Positions 1-12,852 are shown, numbered from the stretch's first letter. The stretch: 64,000 bases of DNA from Campylorhamphus procurvoides (GCA_013396655.1 WBMV01002651.1:558001-622000); one strand, 5' to 3'. Notes: a model not told the origin generated them from the sequence alone. Program-made: numbers and translations.

Positions 1-3000
1 TTGGCTGACAGAAATTTTCTTGATGGGTAAGTATTGGTTGGACTATTTTTGTTAACATATAAAAGAAGCCACTGACACTATGATGATCGTCTTTATACAT
101 TACCTGTTGATTCACTTGATCTAAAGCTTATACAGGAGTTGCAGTTTTTCCATGGGACCTGAGGAGACATTTTCAAGGACACCAGAGCCGACAGACTGCC
201 TGGCCCACAGATGTGACACTGTTAACTTCAGTCTCAAGGGGTTTAATCCTGAAGTACAGAAGGTGGAATATCTACTTGTGTTTGTGGCTTTGCGTCTGCC
301 TACATGAGTGGAGAAGATGTGCTAGAGTCATATTTGGCTTTCTTGCAATGCCAGTGACTACAAAAGGCTGAATTTCAATTCCTTCCTCAAAGCTCATAAA
401 AATTTCTTCCGGAAAACTTATCCCACATGTTGGCTTCAAACTCATTTCTTTTAGAAAGAACACCAAGTTGAATAGAAGATATCTTGTAATTAAAAATATC
501 GCTACTTCTTTAATGATCTAATTAGTTTTACCTATCAGGGTCAGCCTCATTGATTTCAATTAAAAATAAAAAGAAAAGACCTGTCAAGAGACCTACTTCT
601 TAATGTATTCAGTAAGATCAAGGTTTGGGCACCAAAATGTTTTAATGAACACAATCACTGTTTGTTGAAAGAAAAGCTATTACTGATTTCTTATTGATCT
701 GAAAAAGGAAAGGACAAACTCGGTTAGAGGATATTTCATGTTTTCTTCATTAAAGATCAATGAAAGCAAGACTGACCTGCTTTCTTCCTCTTGTGTTTAC
801 ACTTGAAACGCATTAGAGCATTAGAGGAACAGTAATGGTCTAATTATTGAGACCATTCTTAATTCAAATTATGGAAGTGGATGAAGCTGCCTAACAATAA
901 ATAACAAAATGCTTTTACATAACACTATGTGCAGAAATGGTGTGCTGGGAGTCAGATTATGGCCACAGAACAGTATTATTAATTTATGTCATCACTTCAC
1001 TAGTACCATGTAACATTAGGTTGGATGGGAACATCAGAGTTAAGAAGAAAAAAAGCTTTCAGATCAGACTTTAGCAATAAATGAAGTCTCCTTTCTTTGA
1101 AGAGGGATAATAATGTGTGATGTACATTACAGCTTATGAACTGGTAGTGTAAAGGACCATCTTCAAGGCCCATAAAATAAATAATACATATTGTTTAGCC
1201 AGATATCGCACTATGGAATATTATGGTGATGTGCATGACTATACGGTTAAATTCAAATGACGAAAGAAGCAACCTTGAGCACTGGATCCCTATGTGACTG
1301 TTACCTCTTGCCCCAGCTCTGCTTTTGACCTCTCCAGCTGGCACTTTCTAAGACCAAATTTATGTAGGTGTTGCAATGTGGCTGTGAGCTTGACACTGCT
1401 GCTGGGTCTTGGCATCAGGGACTGCTCCTCAGCCTTTTTTTTTTGTTGGCAGTAGGAATACAGCCAGTGAAACTTAATTGAAGCTCAGTCCTACTAACCC
1501 TTTCTCAGACATATCATGTTCTTGCTGCACTGTGAAATCAGTGTCAGTAAAGTGTTTTTATTCGCTATTTTGTGAATAAGGAACTTTTGAGCTAGGCTTA
1601 TAGACCTTTTGAAATCAGCTCAGCTGCTGTTGGGATCTGTCTGGTCTTTCTGACTTCTTTGTCTCAGTGATCTGAGTGAAACAACACATATGAGAGAAAA
1701 CCTGTTACTCCGTGCTAGTGATTTTCTAATCTTTGGATGCATTGTTTACTATTTTCACCTTGAGCTTTTGTGTGAAAGTCCTCTAGCACAGTACTACCAT
1801 TAGTCTTAGCCAGGAGACTTGTCCTACACTGAAGGGCTCTGAAGGGCTGAGGGACATGACCCACTATTCTATTCCTTTCTGAAGTATGGAAGCAGGTTTT
1901 AATTTTTCCAATTCATTCCTGCAACTTAAAACAAGCTTAAAACAATAATTACTGAAGCCTTCTTCTTTAGCAAGACAATCAATTAGGTTTTTTTTTTTAC
2001 TGATTCATGCAATTATGTTTTCCACCATTTATATCCACAAGCACAAACTATCATTTTTATGCTTTATAGGTCCCTTTATAAGACCCTTGAGTTTTTAGAC
2101 ATTTTGTTAGGTAAGTCTTATCTACCTTCATTTCAGTTCAGTTGCAAAATACCCAAGTAATATTTTAACAAAAATATTTCTTCATATAACTTCTTCAGAA
2201 CCCTGTTCAGTCAATAATTTGATTATAAAGCCTTCACACCCATTTGGTAACTAACAACTTGGTAATTGTAAAGCTGAGGTGTTTGGATCATATATTACTG
2301 GATCAGTTTAATAAACTCAGCTTTGGAGAAGGACAAAAAAGTGGTTAATGGAAGAGAACTTTCTTGTTCTATAATGATTTTTTACACCCAAATTCAAGCG
2401 ACAAACCACAACCTACTGAAGTCTCATTATTACTGTCATTATTACAGGCTCCATGAACTTCTTCCATACATGGCTGCAATGTCAGATACAAAATAGGTGA
2501 AGGAGATGCCCCCCTCTGCATATTTTGAAACATGAGATGTAGTTAGGTTATGTGCCTACCAGTCTTTTGGGAAATCAGTGCATCTTTAAAGCCAGATGTT
2601 TAGTATCATTTGTCAGGTATCCTGAGTTTCTGCTTAAATAAATGCAAAAAGCCCCTTCACAAAGCAAAGCCTAGCATTTAAAACACATGGGCTATAGTTT
2701 CTGCCCTAAGACAGGTAGTTATATAGCAATGGATGCTATGAATAGCATGCTGGTGCAACAGTACTGCTTAATTCATGGTGTATTTGTTTGTTGCAGCTGT
2801 TTGGTAACTGAAGGCTGTTTTCTACATGGCAGACTAGCAATGAAGCTGTCTTACTCCTTGAAGGGGAACAATGAAGAACTTGCAAGGAATTTGTAAAAAA
2901 GAAGAGAGCAATTATTTGCAATATTTCTCAATGTTTAGTATCTGTTTTGTGCTCCAAATGTGAAGCTACAGGGTCACATACCAGAAGGCAGGATGAGAAG

Positions 3001-5109
3001 TTTGGTTGCCCTCTTCATTTGAAAAGGTAATGCAAATCAAGTGTGAGGGAGGAGAGGGGAAGGGACAGGAGAGGAGAGAGAAAGGAAAAGAAGAAAAGGG
3101 TCCATGTCACCTTTTTTTTGATTCTTTCAAAAGAAAAGGCACTAGAATAACTTCATGTGTTAGTCCTTGTATGGTGCTCTGTCAATCTGCTACTGTTACG
3201 GTCCTTACCCTAGGAAGCACAGAGTTTGAACCAGTTCACCTTCTTCATCTAGATGTACTGGTGTAGCATGTGCTGGCCTTGGCATTCCTGTTGCCATGAA
3301 CACAGACCTATTGGGAACACTACCAAAGTAGAAATATGTGATTGTAGAAGAGACTTCCCTCCCTTCTCGTCCTTGACATTATGGAGGGGTGCGAGGTGTC
3401 CCAGGGAATGCTGTGTCTGGGTGTTTGTTTTTCGGTTGTATAAACCTATTTTCACCTATCTAACACTGAACTCTAAAGCAATTCACTCATCCCTTCCTCC
3501 AATGCTTCACCTGAAAAAAAAAAAAGAAAACCAACTCATAACCTTTTAACTCTAAGAAATAGCCTGTCCATAACACTGCCCTCATGCCCTCTCTATAAAG
3601 CAGTGTGGTGAGTTTACAAGCTCACATTGCAGCTAGAAGTGATATCCTATACAAAACCATTTTTGTTTGTATTTCTTTAGTTTTAAGAAATCTTAGGTCT
3701 GCAGCACTTAAAATGAGCATCGTGGAGACAGAAGCCAGGAACAAAATAAATGGATACAGAACAGGTTAAAAGTACAGCATGGATCTTATGTTGACTTTGG
3801 TTCTCACCTACATGACAACAAAACCAGCAACATGTACAGGCTCTGGGTGCTCCAGAACATAGGCATTTGTTTCAGACTCACAGAGGTTCTTTGAATCACC
3901 CCAGAAGGCCGTATTTTTCATCATTTATTCACAGAAAGGTTGGTATCCTGTTCCTCTGGTTTTTAGGCCTCCCAGTTATCTTGCCAGTAAATAGTGTGGG
4001 TTGACTGGTGATGAGGTTTTAACTGATTTCTAAATAATAAGTTAATTCTTTTTTTGTTAAGCAGGGATACCAACCAGCTGCTAAGGTATTAGGAGAATGT
4101 TGGCAAAAGCATTTTTGAATAATATTTGATTTTTATATTTACATAGCACAGAAAAAAGGGACAAACAATTATTAAAAAATTGATAAATCGCTATTTCAGC
4201 TGACATCATGAGAAAAAAACCGGTTTGTATACTTCTTGTTCATTCTCTTGTTGTGTGGTCCTTATGGCTAACTGGTGCCAATGACCAGATAACATTCGCT
4301 TGTAAAGCCATACCATCCCACTATCCAGGACGTTTCCAAATTTTCAATGCTATTATGTCCCCTATATGAGTGTGATTTCTTCATTATCTGCTATCATTAA
4401 CATTCATTGTATTAAAACCTCATTTTTCCCTTTGCATAAATAAGAGTAGACAATCATTTTTATTACTGTTGCTAGTTGAACATCTGCAGAAGCCCTGAAG
4501 TCATGTCAGTTTGTGCTTTCATTGTTTTATTGAAGAATTGTGGTTTCCTTTTCATTTTTTCTTCTGGGAAAAACTGCTTCATCAAACGATGTCTCAAAAA
4601 GAAAAACCTGTGCAAGAGTTCTATGCATTTTAACTTCTACATTTAAATTCTGGAGGTTTGAAATAGGCTTTTGGTGTAAGTCAGGTTCTTATTTAGACAA
4701 ATAAGACTTTGAATCAGTCTTATTCTGGGGAAAGATTTGGGATGCCACAGTTTTGGGTTACAGTGATGCTGAAATCTCCTTTATATGTCCATCCAAACTT
4801 TTCTTGAGAATTTCTGTGGCTGTTAATCTCTGAGAAGTTAGTTGCTCATGACAAGATTAGAGACTGGATGTTCCTAATGTACCAGATGTCTACTATGATA
4901 CCTAGTTTAGTGAAGTTTTAATATTATTAATCTGTGTGACTATTATAGCATATGATGTGTTCTGAAAAACAAGGATACAGGGCAGACCTCTCCAGGCAGC
5001 ATTTAGAAGCACATAGGCTGTGTTTTCCAGTGTATATTCACAATGTGTATTTTACAAATAATCATGATCTTCAACACTCCATTAACTCATAGCACTGTCA
5101 GTAATCCTT
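1..5109. other. Unassigned AT-rich non-coding DNA
   Basis: I see no gene, recognisable transposon or RNA gene in this stretch. Open frames are short and lie in no splice context that I trust. Local features are a purine-rich run at about 3045-3100 (nearly all A/G) and an A12 run at 3514-3525. The composition is ordinary for avian intergenic or intronic DNA. Diverged repeats too old to recognise by eye may be present. Confidence 0.6.
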
Positions 5110-5386
5110 ATGTGACTTATGAAGATCGTACAGGTGTTACTGAAGCTTCTTTTAAGTTGATAATCTAAACCAAGTGTTGTATACAGATAACACACACAAA
5201 AGGTAATTAATATTCCGACACCCTATCAGTGGAATAAACATCCAAAAAGCCTTACAGGAGACATCCTGATTATGAAGACTCACACCAGCAACCCTGCAAA
5301 TAAACCTCCTGTCAGAAAATCCGGTATATCTTATCACTTCGACAAGGCTACATACCAAGGGATCACCACAATACTCTTTTGAATGC

Positions 5387-5393
5387 TATAAAA
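5387..5393 (+). promoter_or_regulatory. TATA box
   Basis: A perfect TATAAAA sits in a CpG-bearing context about 180 bp before the N at 5565. It would place a transcription start near 5415-5425. It most likely belongs to the LTR-like segment around it. Confidence 0.4.
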
Positions 5394-5564
5394 ACTCGAG
5401 ACAAATTTTGGGAAATCAGGAGCTAGGGGACGGAGATGACAGACCAACAAGCCAGCTGGGAATCACTCCCGAACCTCTCCTCATCTCTGCTCTTCACCAC
5501 TGCATGCTGCCTGACTGCCCAGTGGGGACTGAGATCGTGTCCGCTTGGAAAGAACTGAGACGTG

Positions 5565-5565
5565 N
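5565..5565. other. Single-base assembly gap (N)
   Basis: One undetermined base lies between GACGTG and AGTCTTG. Unlike the Ns at 12227 and 14597 I see no duplicated flank here. All three Ns of the window lie in LTR or LTR-like sequence, which suggests contig joins in repeats rather than sequencing ambiguity. Confidence 0.9.
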
Positions 5566-5590
5566 AGTCTTGTAAGTAGCTTACATTTTA

Positions 5591-8500
5591 CCACATGAAC
5601 AGTATTAGGCCATTCTTATGTCTCCTGTGTAAGTATGTTGATTTTTATTTTTTTTTTAAATAAGGTGCTGATTCCATTAGAACAGATGTTAATTATATTT
5701 TTGATAAATATGTTTTGCCAAATGCATACACAAAAAAGCATGGGAATAGTACACTGAACATGTGTTCAGAAGGCACTTACATCTTCTTGACAAAAGGAGA
5801 TGCAAGTGCCTTCACAGTGAGGAAAATCCTTGACACACTTAGGAGTCTCCATTAACTTTGCGTGGGAAAACATGAAGTTTGAGGAGGAACAGCTTATCAA
5901 TGCCAGTCACTGAAAATCACAATTGGAGGCAGCTAAGTAGTGCCAAAACCAATTCCATTAATTGTTACAACTTGAGTGCTTTGTCCCTGTCAGACATACA
6001 CCTCTCTAATGTTCCCAGACTGCCATGACATTGAATAGACGAGTAAAGCAATATAACTTCATACCATCAATTGTACAAGGCACCACTTCTCTCCTAGACT
6101 CTTCAAAATCTTGGGGTTTAATGCATGCTGCCAACAATAAGTGGATACTCTTTCAGTTTTTCTTTCAGCAACTATCTCTTGTACCTCTACAGAATTTGTA
6201 CACAGAGAAATTCATTTTATAGGTCATGCAGTTAGTAAACAGCAAGCATGTCCCATCCCTTTTAATTCTCTCTCTAGTCAACTAGACCAGAGCAAGATTT
6301 ACCAACCAATCTTTTTTGTTTTATTGTCAGCCCCTGATGATGTTACTAAAAAAACATAGACTGGTTTTTAAACCAACAAGTGGGAATTTCATGCAGTTTG
6401 AAGTGTTTATTATAATGCAGAACATCTTTGTTACCTAACCCTGTGCTTGGCTAGTTTAGGTTTTGATTTGCACTCTGGTTTCTTACTCCTTTTATTACCT
6501 TGTGGTTTTTTTACACAAAGTGAAGATCAAGCAGTGTAAGTCTCAATGATTAAATTAATACAGATTTTATTTTTTCTAACAAACTCACCCAAGAAGCAGC
6601 CCCAAAAACAAAGGCTTTTGATGGTTGTGGGGAATTCTGTCTGTTCAGAGGAATAGCTCTGGATGAAGGCCTTGAAGCACCATATGCATCAGGACTTAGA
6701 TGTGTTTTCCTGTGCTAATGTTTGGGAGGCCCCTGAGCTAACAGGAAAGATGTAATGTATAGTCCTTTCTTTTGGGGATGCAACATAGCAGGTATACCTG
6801 AAAGGCAAATTTTAAGGTAAGTGGCCTTATCTGAGCACCAATGTGAGTCTACCTTTTTTTTTTTCCCAACTCTTTATCTTTTTTTTATGTTGTTCCCCCT
6901 AACTTGTCCTCCTTTCATACCTTGTTTGCTCCACCCTTGCTCCCCCTTCTTATTAGTCTTTCTTGAGATACAAAAATGCTTCAGATGCTCACAGGGCACA
7001 ATGTCCTAATGTGCAGAGGCACTAGCTGCATTCTACTGCTTGATTTTAATACTGGAAGAGATTCAGTTATGCCAGATGTTCTCCTTGCACTTTTAGAGAG
7101 AGGTTTCTGACAGCGGGAGTCTGGAAAGAAGATGAAGTAGGGAGAGGGGGATCTTCCACAGAGAGATGCCAACATGCTGGAAGTAGTTTAGGAACCAACT
7201 GAAGAACCAGGACTGTTTCTGATAGTTCTACCAAAGGGGATGAAATTACCTCCAGCTCAGCATTGACCACAGCTAAGGGAATTATAGAAGCTACCTGTCT
7301 TCTCTTTCAGTCCCTCTGAGTCAAGCCTGGCCATTTGACTGGAGGTTTGCGTTGCTATGGTTTCAGCTCTGCTTCTTCACTGGGGAAAGCTTCCATACCT
7401 GCTGTGGGTCCAGCATGTGAAGGACAGGACGTCTCCAGAAGGCAATGCACCCTGAGAACAGGAAGGGGAGCTTAGTGGCTCTATTAATGCTGATAAATAA
7501 GGGAGGCAGAGAGCTATTCCTAAAACCAATGCGACGTAGCATGAACTGCCTTACATTCATATGGCTTGGAGTTTTTCCCTGGTGGAATTAACCATCTGTA
7601 ATCATACCTACCCTGGGTCTTCTTTGGGACACAGGTAGTGCCCCTGAGATATAATTTGCCTTTTGTGTCTGGAGAGATGGATTGAGTTCAAAATGTCTGA
7701 AATATAGTCTGAAGTAGCTGTTGCAGTGTGTTGCAGTGTATTGCACTGATATTTTTTCCGTATGAAACTGAAGATGTGTCTGACATGATTTGAGGCATTG
7801 CATAATGTGGGGTGGAGGTGTTTGAAGATGAAGAGCTTGTCGAGAAAGAGTTGAAGGAGTTTGGAGGTGTCCACACAGAGAGGGGCTGCAAGAATGCTGA
7901 GTGATGCCAGAGATAAGTGGCCTCTAATACCCTTATGCCTTTCCTTTTCCCAGACCCTGCTTCCTTCCTTGTTATCTTCTTTCTCCTTCCCACTGCTTCA
8001 GACTTCTTGAACACTCACTCCCTTGCAGTACATATTCACTGGTATTGTTCAATTTCTCCTTTAGAAGAATTTGAGCTCTTTCTGGATTTTCTGCTACACT
8101 CTATTTATTTATATATTTATTTATTATACAGCTCAAAGCCTTTTCTCCAAAGCCCTTTCCTGGAGAAGATTGCATCAAAACATTTGTCTTTCTTCCTTCA
8201 GCATTAAGATATTGGGTGTGAATTGATGACAGAAGGATGAGCAGCAGCTGCAGTGAATGCTGATCTGACTTACATACTACCCAGCTCATATTAAAGACCT
8301 CAGAAGTTTGAATGACCTTTTGTCTTCACAGTGTGGTTGTAAAATGTGATCTCTTCCCTTAGTGAGCACTGATAACAACTGTGCTCTCTCTCTCCTCCAG
8401 GTGTGCACCCTCTATGTAGCTGACATACTGTGATGACAATGAGAACCATGAAGTTAATCCCAAGTGCAACCAAAATGTATGAGTGAAGCTTGCCAGTTTG

Positions 8501-8905
8501 AAGAAAAACTTAATTTCATTTTTCTATTTATTCACTTTTCTTTATAGATTTCTCCAGGATTATGTTTGTCAATTTTGTCTTGTTCAAATACTCCTAAATC
8601 TGGAACAGTGATGTCAACCATATAGATTTGAAAACACTTAGATCAGTTGACAAAGAAGAGTGAGTGCTCTTTAATTCCAGTACAAGTGGCACTCAGCTAT
8701 AATAATAAGCAGGGAATTACTGAAAGCTTACCTTTCTTTTAATACAAGTATGTTAATCACTTCTCGGTCTGCAACAACTCTAGGTACTCTTTTAGTAGCA
8801 CGTCTCATCAAAATTGCTTCAACATTTTAATTAAACAGCATTTGTTAAATCTCCGGGTCTTTTAAATTTGTGAAATACTCTTTAACGAATGTTTTTCTGG
8901 CTCAG
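5591..8905. other. Unassigned non-coding DNA
   Basis: No gene or transposon recognised. There are pyrimidine-rich runs around 6852-6960 and a short TTTA/TA-rich microsatellite-like stretch at 8102-8127. Overlapping minus-strand frames at 7588-8014 have no splice context or recognisable domain and look like chance. Confidence 0.55.
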
Positions 8906-9081
8906 AAGATCCCCACTGGAACTGTTCCAAGGATGCAGACCTGGCAAGCAGGAAGACTGGTTACCTCCCAGGTGTTTTGGATCTGCAGTGTCTTACAGAA
9001 GGCGACAAGTTCTGAAACTGCCAGAGGGAACTGCTCTTCACAGCCATGCCTGCTGCTTACTTTTCTCTCCTTTGTCCTAAG
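8906..9081 (+). other. Weak exon candidate (plus strand)
   Basis: A pyrimidine-rich acceptor (GTTTTTCTGGCTCAG) at 8891-8905 is followed by 176 bp that end in AAG|GTAAAT, a good donor. Two of the three forward frames are open across the whole interval, and the minus strand is open too. The openness therefore reflects base composition and does not prove coding. I recognise no domain. It could be a coding or lncRNA exon, or chance. Confidence 0.2.
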
Positions 9082-11522
9082 GTAAATTATCTCCATATAT
9101 TTTTTAGTGTTCAACACTCCCTTGCACTGAATTTCTTGCTGTTATAAACAAAGTCTGAGGAAGATGCTAGTGCTCATGGCAGCATTAACACATGGACTCT
9201 TGACATTGTGGCAAAGCACCGAGTTTCACATTGATCAGAGAGCTATCTGGCCACTCTAAGAACTATTATTCAAACCAAAGAAATGTAGCATTACTTTTTT
9301 TTCTGATGCACAGCCACAAATAAAGGAAGTGAGGCACTTCGTAACCTGCTAAGCCTATTACTCTTTCAGTAATGTAAAATAATGGTGCTGTTGGAATAGG
9401 AACATATACATACATAACACATGGTTTTATTCTGTTTGCTTGATATCTCACACTTCCAGTGGGAACTGCTATTTGATTGTAACACTTTGCCTGAAATATA
9501 TTTGTTATCTATGAGTCATCCCACTGAATAAGGGCTGCTTGCATTATATTACTCTAGGAACCCTGCTACTCTATACTCATGATTAAGAGTTGTAGTGCCA
9601 GGCCTTTGGGACAGAGGTCTGAGACAAGATGTGAATGTATTAAATAAAGAAGATAAGCTACAAGAAATAGGTTTTTCATCCTGCATAGTACATGAGATTT
9701 GTTCTAGAATGTGAAGGACACCAGCTCCTGGCTACTTTAGTATTTTTTCAGTGTATCACTATTAGTTTGCAAAAGATGGTATTGTTTCTTGTTCCTTTAG
9801 AAAATAACAGGTTTGGAAGACAGATTACCCTTAATATAATTCCAAGATGACTCACCTCTCTCTTTTAAATTCCTTGTTAATGTACTGTACCTTCCTGCTG
9901 TCGTGCTAAGGTTTATATGCCTGCTATGTTTTGAAAAGGTTTCTAGAAGACACCTTACTATAGTTGGGCAGTCCCAAGTTCTCCACTACCCAGCAGTCTG
10001 CTTCCAAAGGCAGTCTCTGGGTATTGTGCAACAGGTTTATTGAAGCATATTCTCTGCAGCTGCTTGTGTATTTCTTTACAAATAACTCTATCCTGTTCCA
10101 CAGAAACAAGATTTTTAAATATTTTTTCTGATTTCCCAGAAAAATTAGACAGAATCAGATGTAGATGTTATAAAGTACTGAAGGAAGCAAAATGTCACAG
10201 AGCATACCACATTCAAATGTTTATGGCTAGTGTAATGAATGGTTTTACAGAAAGCACAGAAATGTTTACTAAATCACTTTAGATACAAAGAAATAAAATA
10301 TAAACATTATCTTGAGAATCCTTGCGATAAACATATATTGTTTAGAGGAATCATGTGAAACAAACATCACTTCTGACATTTATATTGCTAGTGTGATTTC
10401 TGAAGGGATATTTCAGTTCTTTTGTTTTCCCTCTGATTTCTCTAGTGGCCATTCCTTATGCTGTGTCTTGATATAGTGGATAATAAAAATCCCATGATTC
10501 TTCAAAAGTAGGAAGGGAAGCCTTGTAAGCACTTTTGCTATATCAGTATTCAAAAGACTCTATTTGTCTGCATGCACTAGCGATTCCTGCTAACCAGGTG
10601 GTCTGAATCCATCTGCTATGCAGGGCTTGCCCTTTTCCTTTTAACTTTTCTTAGCCTCCTGTGTTCTCTCAGAGCAAAACCTAATTAGAACTAACTTGAC
10701 TACAGGTAGTTCACAAAGCAGCAGTTTACAGGACCAAAAAAATTATAATACAGCTAGGTTTTGATTATCCATCTGTTTTCAGGTTAGCTTAAAGTACTTT
10801 ACATAAAAGGAGGAAGGTGGCACTTTTGGGAAAGGTTAAGTACCCATGCAGATCTAGAATTGTTTCTGTTTTTTAATGATCCCCACTGTAAAAGATGCTT
10901 CACACTGTCAGGAAAAATACCTAAAAATCATCTGAACATACAAGCCAGGTCAGGTAACCATCATGCTCATGTTTGGGGCAGGAAAGCCTGCAGGAAGAAA
11001 GAGGGAAATACTTGGGAAATAATCCCTCAGGGAAAGGAAAATGAGTGAGTGGATTTGTTTGATTAAATCCTACCTCTTCTACATAAATCTTGAGAGATTG
11101 CAGAAAGTGTTAAAAGGGGAGTGAGAAAATTTCACTGCTTGAGAACAGACTGAACTGACACTACTGGTATGCTCAGGGAGCCAATCCTGCCCAATGGTTA
11201 CTCCTCACAAATGCTCTCTTTCTTTTCTTAATTTCTCTTTTATTCTTGCATCTTAGCTGGAAAGGAGTAGGATATACAAATTGAAAGTAGTAACATTTCC
11301 AGGTCTACACTCAAAAGGAAGGGATATAACTTTTTGTGGATTGGTTTGGTTTGGTTTGATCAAACATCGATGAAAGCTGCCACCCATTCCAGGGTCATGT
11401 GCATGAGGAGCACCATACACCCCTTTGAGGCACTCCCAGCATTAAAGCAAATCCAGAACTAATTAGGCAACTCTGTCTAATTCTGTGCCTTTGAATTAAC
11501 AGAACCTGGACTAGGACTCTTC
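9082..11522. other. Unassigned non-coding DNA
   Basis: No gene or transposon recognised. A short TTGGT pentamer run occurs at 11341-11358. Frames are short and show no family resemblance. Confidence 0.55.
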
Positions 11523-11527
11523 CAGCA
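11523..11527. repeat. Target-site duplication, left of LTR A
   Basis: CAGCA lies immediately outside the TG end of LTR A. Its partner CAACA (12848-12852) differs at one base, as expected for an old insertion. Confidence 0.6.
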
Positions 11528-11585
11528 TGTTATAGTTTCAACACTCCATTGGAATTCCTTCCAAAAAGCTTAGAGCCAGCGCCTG

Positions 11586-11622
11586 AACATCAGGACACGA
11601 TGAATATTCGTGTCCTGATGTT
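11586..11622. repeat. Perfect 15-bp hairpin in LTR A
   Basis: The arm 11586-11600 (AACATCAGGACACGA) is the exact reverse complement of 11608-11622, with a 7-base loop TGAATAT. In LTR B the loop bases are still present but the arms no longer pair fully. Confidence 0.85.
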
Positions 11623-11711
11623 AACCACTTAGCCAGAGGTTTGGTTCTGGTCTCTCCCCAGCCCGGGAGCGGGAGGGAGGATGGCTCAGGTAGGGGGGAA
11701 GTGGCCAGGGT

Positions 11712-12742
11712 TTTTCTTTGTTCTTTTCTGCACAGGCTCAGGAAGCTCAGGGCTCTCGGCGGAGTGAGCGAGGTGAAGGCATGCTGGTTCTGGCAGCACT
11801 GGATAGCTTGGGTTGTGTCTTTCCCTCCCTAGCTCGACCGTTTCATCCATGGGCGATCGTGGGCACTGCAAAAGCTCCTGTGAAATAGGAGGGGGAGAGA
11901 GCATGCCTGTTTTTTGCACTGTGGAAATGGGGTTTCTGCTGCTTTTTCGACATCGTTCCCACAGGAGCTGGCCCAGTGACTGTGTCTGCCATCTCGCCTG
12001 AGAGAGAGAACCCAGCAGGCCGGGGCGTGACATCTCCACCTGCTGTCCGTAGATATAACTGCACGCCCCCTTTTTTTTCTTTTGGGTGGGGGGGTGGTAG
12101 TAGCCAAAAGACCTTTTACCTGTTTGCCTTATCGTTTAAAGGGTTTATTACAAACCGTTGCTGTTTGGTCCTTTCTGGATATATATACACACATATATAT
12201 TGTGGTTAAGAACTGTTATCCTTTTCNTTTTCTTTGTTCTTTTCTGCACAGGCTCAGGAAGCTCAGGGCTCTCGGCGGAGTGAGCGAGGTGAAGGCATGC
12301 TGGTTCTGGCAGCACTGGATAGCTTGGGTTGTGTCTTCCCCTCCCTAGCTCGACCGTTTCATCCATGGGCGATCGTGGGCACTGCAAAAGCTCCTGTGAA
12401 ATAGGAGGGGGAGAGAGCATGCCTGTTTTTTGCACTGTGGAAATGGGGTTTCTGCTGCTTTTTCGACATCGTTCCCACAGGAGCTGGCCCAGTGACTGTG
12501 TCTGCCATCTCGCCTGAGAGAGAGAACCCAGCAGGCCGGGGCGTGACATCTCCACCTGCTGTCCGTAGATATAACTGCACGCCCCCTTTTTTTTCTTTTG
12601 GGTGGGGGGGTGGTAGTAGCCAAAAGACCTTTTACCTGTTTGCCTTATCGTTTAAAGGGTTTATTACAAACCGTTGCTGTTTGGTCCTTTCTGGATATAT
12701 ATACACACATATATATTGTGGTTAAGAACTGTTATCCTTTTC
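11712..12742. repeat. 515-bp direct duplication flanking a single N
   Basis: Positions 11712-12226 and 12228-12742 are the same 515-bp sequence in direct orientation, separated by one N at 12227 (period 516). The only difference I see is T at 11822 versus C at 12338. LTR B, the sibling copy, has this segment once. Near-identity, the N exactly at the junction, and a single copy in the sibling all point to two overlapping contig ends, perhaps two alleles, joined without merging. A true recent tandem duplication is less likely. Confidence 0.9.
12227..12227. other. Single-base assembly gap (N)
   Basis: This N sits exactly at the junction of the two 515-bp copies, between CTTTTC and TTTTC. Confidence 0.95.
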
Positions 12743-12847
12743 ATATATATATATATTTCTAATTGAAGTTCTGTGTTCTAAATTTAAAGGACAGGGATTA
12801 TTTCTTGACCAACATAGATATCTTAGTTCTCCCCTTGAACTAAGGCA

Positions 12848-12852
12848 CAACA
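12848..12852. repeat. Target-site duplication, right of LTR A
   Basis: CAACA follows the CA end of LTR A and pairs with CAGCA at 11523-11527. Confidence 0.6.

Larger units (their letters stand above)
5120..5590 (+). mobile_element. Probable ERV LTR fragment (TATA-bearing)
   Basis: The segment stands out from its flanks by intact CpGs (CTCGAG, CCGAAC, GACGGAG, TCCGG, GACGTG) and by a promoter-like layout. A TATAAAA box lies at 5387-5393, followed by a GC-richer leader-like stretch with CCAGCTGGG and CTCTGCTCTTCACCACTGC. Such an AT-rich upstream part, TATA box and CT-rich downstream part is typical of a retroviral U3-R-U5. I could not fix clean TG/CA ends or a target-site duplication, so the boundaries are approximate. 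A single N at 5565 breaks the sequence near the 3' edge. A host promoter with first exon is the main alternative. Confidence 0.45.
11528..12847 (-). mobile_element. Solo LTR, copy A of an inverted pair
   Basis: The element has TG...CA ends (TGTTATAG at the left, CTAAGGCA at the right). It is flanked by CAGCA (11523-11527) and CAACA (12848-12852), a 5-bp target-site duplication with one mismatch. Its full length matches the reverse complement of 14192-15091, with substitutions and indels. Length is 1320 bp as given, or about 804 bp without the 515-bp duplication around the N at 12227. TG/CA ends read alike on both strands. I assign minus because a TATA-rich run followed by AATAAA (complement of TTTATT at 12144-12149) is conserved in both copies on that strand; the call is weak because it implies an unusually long U5. 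No gag, pol or env sequence adjoins it. A 5-bp duplication suits ERVL or ERV1 classes. Confidence 0.8.

Noticed and set aside
11686..12623. Paired open frames of up to 135 codons on both strands
   Set aside because: They are duplicated copies of LTR sequence around the N at 12227, and the longest crosses the N. Not genes.
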